14,013 nt of DNA from Bacteroidota bacterium (lineage in GTDB: Bacteria > Bacteroidota > Bacteroidia > Chitinophagales > Chitinophagaceae): contig JAEWJV010000154.1 of the NCBI GenBank assembly GCA_023386395.1, positions 1 through 14,013 of the forward strand, in the 5' to 3' direction. A model generated the notes under the pieces. That model was not told the origin of the DNA. It saw nothing but the letters and a program-made list of their open reading frames with translations, and made no database searches. A program made the position numbers and the translations under genes. Positions 8,286 to 14,013 of the stretch are shown here, piece by piece. How positions within the stretch are numbered: the first letter of the stretch is position 1; every line of letters begins with the position of its first letter.

Positions 8286-8357
8286 AGTTTAAAGCACTTT
8301 TGTTTCTTATGTAGATTGTGAGATATGGTGTTTGTTTAATAAATCAGGTTTTTCAGC

Positions 8358-11267
8358 ATGAAGCGAATTGTGTTTACGTTCCTGGCTTTATTTATTTTAA
8401 ATGTTTGCCTAAGCCAGGAATATAATTACTATCATTATGATGTTAAAAGCGGATTAAGCGGAAACACAGTGTATGCAATAGACCAAGACAAAGATGGCTT
8501 TTTGTGGATTGCAACAGAAACGGGCCTTAGTAGGTTTGATGGCTCGCAGTTTAAGAATTTCAAAAAGGAGGATGGTTTAAACGACAATGAAATAATAGGC
8601 CTTTTTGTTGACTCCAAGAACAGGGTGTGGATCTTTCCTTTTAAAAATACTATTTATTATTATTATCAGGGGAAAATTTATAATAGCACTAACGATTCTT
8701 TACTTAAGCAATTTAATTTAAAAGAGGAAGTTTACAAAGCATCTGAAGATAAGGATGGAAATATAATTTTCTTAGAGTCAACTAGAATACATATTCTTTC
8801 CGCAAAGAATCAAATAAGTGAGATTAATAAAATTGATGGAAGGAGTTTTTCTGTTAGTGGCCTTGGGGTATCATTAGATGGTAATATAAGCATGCATATA
8901 GTCTTGCAAGGACGAAGCACTAATATTACTTCCATTTATGAATATAAGAAATTAAAGTTTTCTCCTAAGCTCACTTTTCAAAACGAGTATTTTTCAAGAA
9001 CTTCTATTATAATAAGCGAATATTATTGGGTTATAAAGAACAACCGGTTTTTTCGAATATATAATTGGAAAAGAAATGAATATTTTAATTTAAAAGTGCC
9101 AGAGCATTTCCATACCATTTCTTATGTTAACGATAGTTGCTTTGCAATATCAACTTTCAACAATACACTACTATATAATATTAATCAAAAAGGGGCTGTG
9201 GATAGTTTTCTTTCAGGTAAAGTAACTAATAAGTGCTTTAGTGATAGTGAGAATAACTTATGGTTCGCAACAAATACACAAGGCCTATATCGATTATCAT
9301 CAACAAAGTTCCAAACTTATAGGATTAATTCTGAGCTTAATTATGCACCCATATATTCAATGAGTTTCTTTAAGGGAATTCTTTATATTGGTAGCGAGGA
9401 AAATTTACTAGGAAAATTAAATGTAAAGAAGAAGACATTGCAGGAATTTCATTTGAACCCCAATCTTGGTATAAAAAACTTCACCCAAATCCTGGCAAAT
9501 GATGATAACCTCTTTGTAGGAACTAATATTGGCTTATTTAAAATAAATACAAAGAACTATAATCAAGTGTCGGTGTACCTTCTAGCCCCATCGATTAAGA
9601 ATTTTATAATTAAAGATAACACTATAATTGTTGCAACTGATAGAGGAGTCTTTAACATCTCCCTGTCTGATCATAAGCAGGTAGATACAATTTGGAATAG
9701 TAGAGCGACATGTGTTTATAAAACAAATGATGAATATTACATTGGCACACTTAATAACGTCTATATTGTTAATAGCAGCAATTCCATAATAAATTTAGGG
9801 AATCGCTTCCCGGTTTTAAAAAATAAGATAGTAAAAATTACCGGTACTAATAATGGTGATGTATGGATAGGAACTGAAAATGACGGCCTTTTTTGTTTGC
9901 GAAAACAGAAAATTGTTAAACATTTTACAGTAAACGATGGCTTGTCTAGTAACTATTGCAAATTCATTTATGAATCTAAAGATCATATTTGGGTCGGTAC
10001 AAGTAATGGCATTGATAAAATTGATATAAAAAACAACTCTCTCACTAGTTACACAGCTGCTGACGGCCTCGATTGCGAAATAATTAATTGTATTTATGCC
10101 TCCGGTGATTCTGTATTTGCAGGAACGCCTTACGGCCTCACATTCTTTAACGCGAACGGCGTTATGCAAAAATCTATTTGTAATTTAAAACTGCTGAATA
10201 TTCAATCTAATGAAGCTAACTGGTATGCTAAGCAGGATAGCATTCATCTTTCCAGCCGTGATAATCTTTTACGATTTGAATATGCAGGTATATCCTTTGT
10301 CTCGGCAGGTGATATCACTTATTACTATCAGCTAGAAGGATTGAGTGATGAATGGCAGTCAACCAGGCAGAATATATTGGAATTTCCATCGCTTTACCCG
10401 GGCGATTATGCGTTAAGTATGTATGCAGTAAATAAATATGGGGTGAAAAGTAAAATGCTGACTGTTCATTTTACCAAAGCAGAACATTATTGGCAGTTGT
10501 TATGGGTACAGGTTTTATTGTTGCTTATTTTAATAATGATAATGTGGTTAGTGGCAAGAGCGAGAATAAGGTCAGTTCGAAGAAGGGCAGATGAAAATCT
10601 TCTACGCGAAAAAAGAATCAATGAGCTTGAGCAAATGGCCTTAAAAGCGCAGATGAATCCACATTTTATTTTCAACAGCATTAACTCAATTCAGCAATAC
10701 GTATTTTCAGGCAACGTTGCAGAAGCGAATGAATACATAACGGATTTCTCTTCACTGGTAAGGCAAACGTTAGATATGTCGGGGAAAAAATTTATTACGC
10801 TTACTGAAGAAATAATGTACCTCAGGGCATATCTTGGGTTGGAACAAAAAAAGTACGAGCACTGCTTTAATTTTACGATTGCTGCAGAGGAAAATACAGA
10901 TAAGAATTTGCTCTTGCCGCCATTGCTCATTCAGCCTTTTGTTGAAAACAGTATAAGGCATGGGGTGTTGAATTTAAAAAAAGGGCAGGGGAAAATTCTT
11001 GTTCATTTTTTCAAAGAAGTGAATGCCTTTTGCTGTGTTGTGGAAGATAATGGTATAGGTCGTGCAAATGCTATTCAATTAAAAAAGAGTGTAAATCCCG
11101 TGTATGAATCAAAAGGAATGGAGCTGGTTAAAAACCGGATTGAGAGCCTTAATAATATCTATAATTCTGATATAACGGTTGCTATTGAAGATATTGATGA
11201 GCAGGGTAATACAGGCACCCGCGTTATAATAAAATTTCCGCTTGATTATGACGAACAAAACAATTAA
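8358..11267 (+). CDS. Propeller/Y_Y_Y sensor histidine kinase of the LytS (His_kinase, PF06580) type
   Basis: A 969-residue membrane sensor kinase. Residues 1-19 are a signal peptide (likely cut before QEYNYY). The periplasmic part has two-component-regulator propeller repeats, clearest at LWIATETGL (49), LWFATN (301), VWIGTENDG (502), IWVGTSNG (544) and VFAGTPYG (586), with weaker copies between. The length suits two 7-bladed propellers, as in hybrid two-component sensors of gut Bacteroides. A Y_Y_Y domain follows (about 639-701), then one transmembrane helix (about 717-736). The cytoplasmic kinase has MNPHFIFNSINS with the phosphorylated His769, an N-box PFVENSIRHG (Asn864) and the ATP-lid DNGIG (897-901). 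No receiver or DNA-binding domain is fused. It overlaps the LytTR regulator gene, so the two form one circuit. The ligand is unknown; homologous propeller sensors often bind glycan fragments. Confidence 0.92.
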   Translation: MKRIVFTFLALFILNVCLSQEYNYYHYDVKSGLSGNTVYAIDQDKDGFLWIATETGLSRFDGSQFKNFKKEDGLNDNEIIGLFVDSKNRVWIFPFKNTIYYYYQGKIYNSTNDSLLKQFNLKEEVYKASEDKDGNIIFLESTRIHILSAKNQISEINKIDGRSFSVSGLGVSLDGNISMHIVLQGRSTNITSIYEYKKLKFSPKLTFQNEYFSRTSIIISEYYWVIKNNRFFRIYNWKRNEYFNLKVPEHFHTISYVNDSCFAISTFNNTLLYNINQKGAVDSFLSGKVTNKCFSDSENNLWFATNTQGLYRLSSTKFQTYRINSELNYAPIYSMSFFKGILYIGSEENLLGKLNVKKKTLQEFHLNPNLGIKNFTQILANDDNLFVGTNIGLFKINTKNYNQVSVYLLAPSIKNFIIKDNTIIVATDRGVFNISLSDHKQVDTIWNSRATCVYKTNDEYYIGTLNNVYIVNSSNSIINLGNRFPVLKNKIVKITGTNNGDVWIGTENDGLFCLRKQKIVKHFTVNDGLSSNYCKFIYESKDHIWVGTSNGIDKIDIKNNSLTSYTAADGLDCEIINCIYASGDSVFAGTPYGLTFFNANGVMQKSICNLKLLNIQSNEANWYAKQDSIHLSSRDNLLRFEYAGISFVSAGDITYYYQLEGLSDEWQSTRQNILEFPSLYPGDYALSMYAVNKYGVKSKMLTVHFTKAEHYWQLLWVQVLLLLILIMIMWLVARARIRSVRRRADENLLREKRINELEQMALKAQMNPHFIFNSINSIQQYVFSGNVAEANEYITDFSSLVRQTLDMSGKKFITLTEEIMYLRAYLGLEQKKYEHCFNFTIAAEENTDKNLLLPPLLIQPFVENSIRHGVLNLKKGQGKILVHFFKEVNAFCCVVEDNGIGRANAIQLKKSVNPVYESKGMELVKNRIESLNNIYNSDITVAIEDIDEQGNTGTRVIIKFPLDYDEQNN

Positions 11268-12009
11268 TGCTGTTATAGTTGAAGATGAGCCGAAGAATAT
11301 TATACTGTTAAAGAAAATGCTGGATATGTATTGCCCGCAGGTGAATATTTGCGGAAATGCAAATACTGTAGAAACAGCAGTCAATTTGATTACAGCAAAA
11401 AAGCCTGACCTCGTTTTCCTGGATATAGAAATAAGCGGAGGTAATGCATTTCAGTTATTGGATATTCTGCAACCTGTAAAATTTAATATCATCTTTGTCA
11501 CGGCTTATGATAACTATCTTTTGAAAGCCATAAAATATGCAGCTCTTGATTATTTGTTTAAGCCGGTTAATATAAAAGAGCTTGTTGCGGCGGTAAACAA
11601 ATCTGCTGAAAAAATTAATGCACAAAACACCACACGCCAGATAGAAATGTTACTCAAAAATTTTTCGACGGCTAGAAATACTGCCACTATAACATTACCA
11701 ACTTCATTTGGATTTTATATAATACCTGTACAAAATATAGTAAGGTGTGAGGCCAAAGGCAATTATACGATCTTTTACATGGAAGATGGAAAATCTCATA
11801 CCGCTTCAAAAACCTTAAAGGAATTTGAAGATGTTCTTCCGCCCTATATATTTTTCAGGGCGCATCATTCACACCTTATCAATATAAATTATGTAGTAAA
11901 ATATCATAAAGGAAAGGGTGGAATTATAGAAATGAAAGATAAAACTGAAATACCGCTTGCTTCCCGACGTAAGAATGATTTTTTAAGCCTTTTTGACCCT
12001 ACTGATTAG
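11248..12009 (+). CDS. LytTR-family response regulator
   Basis: A 253-residue two-domain regulator. The receiver domain (about 6-122) has the acidic pair E12-D13, phosphoacceptor D59 in LVFLDIE, T85 (VTAY) and K105 (FKP), all the residues needed for phosphorylation. The C-terminal LytTR DNA-binding domain (about 147-246) has VRCEAKGNYTIFYM and FFRAHHSHLININYV, the family's characteristic segments. It probably receives phosphate from the sensor kinase encoded just upstream and then acts on promoters with paired direct-repeat sites. I start at ATG 11248, which overlaps the kinase gene by 20 bp. A TTG at 11242 would add two residues but is less likely. No recognised LytTR site was identified in the window, so its targets are unknown. 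Confidence 0.93.
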   Translation: MTNKTINAVIVEDEPKNIILLKKMLDMYCPQVNICGNANTVETAVNLITAKKPDLVFLDIEISGGNAFQLLDILQPVKFNIIFVTAYDNYLLKAIKYAALDYLFKPVNIKELVAAVNKSAEKINAQNTTRQIEMLLKNFSTARNTATITLPTSFGFYIIPVQNIVRCEAKGNYTIFYMEDGKSHTASKTLKEFEDVLPPYIFFRAHHSHLININYVVKYHKGKGGIIEMKDKTEIPLASRRKNDFLSLFDPTD

Positions 12010-12071
12010 TTGCACTTATTAATTTAATGATAACAGTTATTGACCAAAGTCAGGCACTTAATAGATTGAAT

Positions 12072-12102
12072 ATTGCAGGATAACTTATAATGCTAATATT
12101 TG
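12072..12102 (+). promoter_or_regulatory. Possible promoter upstream of the 12173-12198 terminator
   Basis: ATTG (12072-12075), a 19-base spacer, and AATATTTG (12095-12102) fit the TTTG-N19-TAnnTTTG pattern with one mismatch in each element. It would start RNA near 12107-12110 and end at the terminator at 12198. A+T-rich DNA produces such matches by chance, so this is tentative. Confidence 0.3.
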
Positions 12103-12172
12103 TATAACCTTTTTTCAACCTGCCTTTCAGAGAATTAAATCAAATAAAACTATTCTAAACCCTTTACAAGTT

Positions 12173-12198
12173 AAGCCGTTTTTATAACGGCTTTTTTT
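12173..12198 (+). terminator. Strong intrinsic terminator
   Basis: AAGCCGTT (12173-12180), loop TTTAT, then AACGGCTT (12186-12193) form a perfect 8-bp stem that runs into seven T (12192-12198). It lies 164 bases after the response regulator stop. It can end the sensor/regulator transcript, a short RNA from 12107, or both, and it insulates the rRNA promoters from upstream reading. Confidence 0.88.
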
Positions 12199-12369
12199 AT
12201 TGCACCTGTGCAAATCTGCGTTGTTTATCAATATTTCAATTGGATTTTGCCTTTATAGTTTATTATGCCTCTCTAAGGAAACACAGCAAAACATTATCTA
12301 TACTCAGTAGTATAGGCCTGACAAGCAGGCCGAACTGAAGTCTATTCAAATAATTTATTTAAAAAACAT
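12199..12369. other. Non-coding gap upstream of the rRNA promoter array, with small inverted repeats
   Basis: I see no gene here. Three small symmetrical elements stand out. TTGCAC-CT-GTGCAA (12200-12213) is a 14-bp near-palindrome directly behind the terminator. CTATACT-CAGT-AGTATAG (12298-12315) is a 7-bp hairpin. GGCCTG-ACAAG-CAGGCC (12315-12331) is a G+C-rich 6-bp hairpin sharing one base with the previous one. The remainder is A+T rich. The hairpins lack a following T tract, so they are not obvious terminators on the plus strand. Confidence 0.6.
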
Positions 12370-12400
12370 TTTGTGTGTAACGTACACATCCCTACTTTTG
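12370..12400 (+). promoter_or_regulatory. rRNA promoter P1
   Basis: TTTG (12370-12373), 19-base spacer, TACTTTTG (12393-12400): a perfect match to the Bacteroidota housekeeping promoter. The initially transcribed region starts CACCCCGCTT. An inverted repeat TGTGT-AACGT-ACACA lies within the spacer (12374-12388). This is the outermost of five promoters reading toward the 16S gene. Confidence 0.8.
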
Positions 12401-12471
12401 CACCCCGCTTCAAAAAAAGCAAGAGTTCATTGAATAGAAAACGTTAAAGGCTAAAGAAAAAAGCAAAAGAA

Positions 12472-12502
12472 TTTGTTGGTTATTTAAACACCGCTATCTT
12501 TG
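12472..12502 (+). promoter_or_regulatory. rRNA promoter P2
   Basis: TTTG (12472-12475), 19-base spacer, TATCTTTG (12495-12502), both elements perfect. It is 102 bp from P1 and is followed by the same CACCCCGCTT start region. Confidence 0.8.
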
Positions 12503-12572
12503 CACCCCGCTTTAAAAAAGCAAAAGTTCATTGAATAGAAAACGTTAAAGACCAAAGAAAAGGGCTAAAAGA

Positions 12573-12604
12573 TTTGAATGATAAATGAGAGTTGATTATC
12601 TTTG
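12573..12604 (+). promoter_or_regulatory. rRNA promoter P3
   Basis: TTTG (12573-12576), 20-base spacer, TATCTTTG (12597-12604), both elements perfect. The -7 element is 102 bp from that of P2. It is followed by CACCCCGCTT as in P1 and P2. Confidence 0.8.
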
Positions 12605-12677
12605 CACCCCGCTTCGAAAAAAGCTCTGGATCATTGATAGAAAAGATAATAAGCCGAAAGAAAAAAGCAAAAGAAAA

Positions 12678-12709
12678 TTTGAATAATAAACCAAAAGCTT
12701 TTACCTTTG
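12678..12709 (+). promoter_or_regulatory. rRNA promoter P4
   Basis: TTTG (12678-12681), 20-base spacer, TACCTTTG (12702-12709), both elements perfect. The -7 element lies 105 bp from that of P3. The downstream start region has diverged to CAATCCTTTG, so this copy is older or under weaker constraint than P1-P3. Confidence 0.75.
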
Positions 12710-12793
12710 CAATCCTTTGAAAATCAAGCAGTTTTTTCTCATAATTTAGTAAGGATCACGAATAAAAAAAAGTTCAAATTTTTCTGATAAAAT

Positions 12794-12825
12794 TTTGGAA
12801 CGAAACAAAATGGCTCTTACTTTTG
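12794..12825 (+). promoter_or_regulatory. rRNA promoter P5 (closest to 16S)
   Basis: TTTG (12794-12797), 20-base spacer, TACTTTTG (12818-12825), both elements perfect. The start region is CAACCCC, and AACCC/GGGTT can form a small hairpin in the early transcript. It is 116 bp from P4 and about 260 bp before the mature 16S end, so its transcript has the shortest leader. Confidence 0.8.
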
Positions 12826-12832
12826 CAACCCC

Positions 12833-13084
12833 AATCAAAAACGGGTTAAAATAAAAGTTCTTTAAACGTAAAAAATGTAAGCAGTAATCAGGCTGCAAAA
12901 TGGTTCAAATCCATAATGCATTACAAACTTTAAATTCCGTAAGGAGTTAAGGTTAAGATCTTTGAAAAGATGGAAAGTAACAGTACTAATAAATAGCAAT
13001 GTTTATTGGTAAGGTAACAGCGTAACAACAAATTATATCCGACGTTAATTTTTCAATGAGATTAATAGTCAGATCAAATCTTTT
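12833..13084 (+). other. rRNA operon leader with boxA-like antitermination element
   Basis: This is the transcribed leader between the P5 start and the mature 16S end. GTTCTTTAAAC (12857-12867) closely resembles boxA, the Nus-factor site that lets RNA polymerase read through rRNA operons. Small hairpins follow: ATCTT/AAGAT (12958-12971 region) and AATAAA/TTTATT just after 12985. The left half of the 16S processing stem should be here, but its partner lies past the window end and cannot be checked. No protein gene is seen. Confidence 0.65.

Positions 13085-14013
<929 letters not shown>

Larger units (their letters stand above)
12370..12681 (+). repeat. Three tandem units of about 102 bp, each a promoter plus start region plus boxA-like motif
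   Basis: Units led by P1, P2 and P3 repeat in register. Each has the promoter, then CACCCCGCTT, then a small GCTT...AAGC hairpin, then a boxA-like element 24-25 bases after the -7. A 25-base stretch is identical in units 1 and 2 (12425-12449 and 12526-12550). Unit 3 is partly diverged (GATCATTGAT at 12629-12638 in place of GTTCATTGAA), and the P4 region keeps little beyond the promoter. This looks like local tandem duplication followed by drift with the promoters kept. Confidence 0.8.

Noticed and set aside
8284..8300. Possible terminator AAAGT/ACTTT after the DNRLRE lipoprotein gene
   Set aside because: Only a 5-bp A+T-rich stem that overlaps the stop codon, with a poor T tract; too weak to call.
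9816..10169. Minus-strand open frame of 117 codons inside the sensor kinase gene
   Set aside because: The plus frame encodes clear propeller motifs across this stretch; the minus product resembles no family and is a shadow.
11242..11244. TTG as the start of the response regulator
   Set aside because: An ATG two codons later (11248) gives a normal receiver N-terminus; the TTG adds only two residues.
12030..12040. ATAAC-A-GTTAT palindrome after the regulator gene as an operator
   Set aside because: Short and A+T rich, not near a promoter, and unlike the direct repeats that LytTR proteins bind.
12027..12083. Eighteen-codon plus-strand ORF after the response regulator
   Set aside because: Too short, with no recognisable signal or conserved context; likely chance in A+T-rich DNA.
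12370..12825. Tandem repeats as a CRISPR array
   Set aside because: Units of about 102 bp are diverged over most of their length and centre on promoter elements; there are no identical short repeats with unique spacers and no cas genes.

Overview
The window comes from a Bacteroidota chromosome, most likely in the Chitinophagales/Sphingobacteriales part of the phylum. Four things support this. The 5' two-thirds of a 16S rRNA gene has a Bacteroidota-type sequence. There is a secreted protein with the CHU_C / type B type-IX-secretion sorting domain. A LytS-type sensor kinase has a periplasmic propeller and a Y_Y_Y domain. The promoters fit the phylum-specific pattern TTTG-N19/20-TAnnTTTG. Protein-coding DNA is A+T rich. 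I cannot place the organism below order by eye.

Layout. (1) 3-2996 (+): a large secreted, multi-domain adhesin-like protein whose start lies left of the window. (2) 2997-7438: a surface-glycan locus in two divergent arms that share an intergenic region near 4638-4717. The left-pointing arm encodes an FkbM-type methyltransferase and a GT2 glycosyltransferase. The right-pointing arm encodes a class I SAM methyltransferase and two more GT2 glycosyltransferases. A hairpin plus T-rich tract at 7439-7469 closes the right arm. (3) 7503-8285 (+): a DNRLRE-domain lipoprotein. (4) 8358-12009 (+): a two-gene signalling operon, a propeller/Y_Y_Y/LytS-type histidine kinase overlapping a LytTR response regulator by 20 bp. 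(5) 12010-13084: no protein gene. It holds an excellent intrinsic terminator at 12173-12198, small hairpins, then an array of five tandem rRNA promoters and a leader with a boxA-like element. (6) 13085 to the right edge: the 16S rRNA gene, cut by the window end.

How the parts work together. The glycan genes plausibly build and methylate a cell-surface polysaccharide or the glycan on secreted proteins. The neighbouring T9SS cargo and DNRLRE lipoprotein are also envelope or surface components. The LytS/LytTR pair is a complete sensor-to-transcription-factor circuit, but its targets are not visible here. No phage, transposon, CRISPR array or tRNA was seen.

The most distinctive non-coding structure is the rRNA promoter array. 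Five matches to the Bacteroidota housekeeping promoter lie 101-116 bp apart. The first three are repeated together with their initially transcribed sequence and a boxA-like motif. A second item is a possible short RNA of about 90 nt, from a promoter-like sequence at 12072-12102 to the terminator at 12198. I found no clear evidence of a wholly new protein system.
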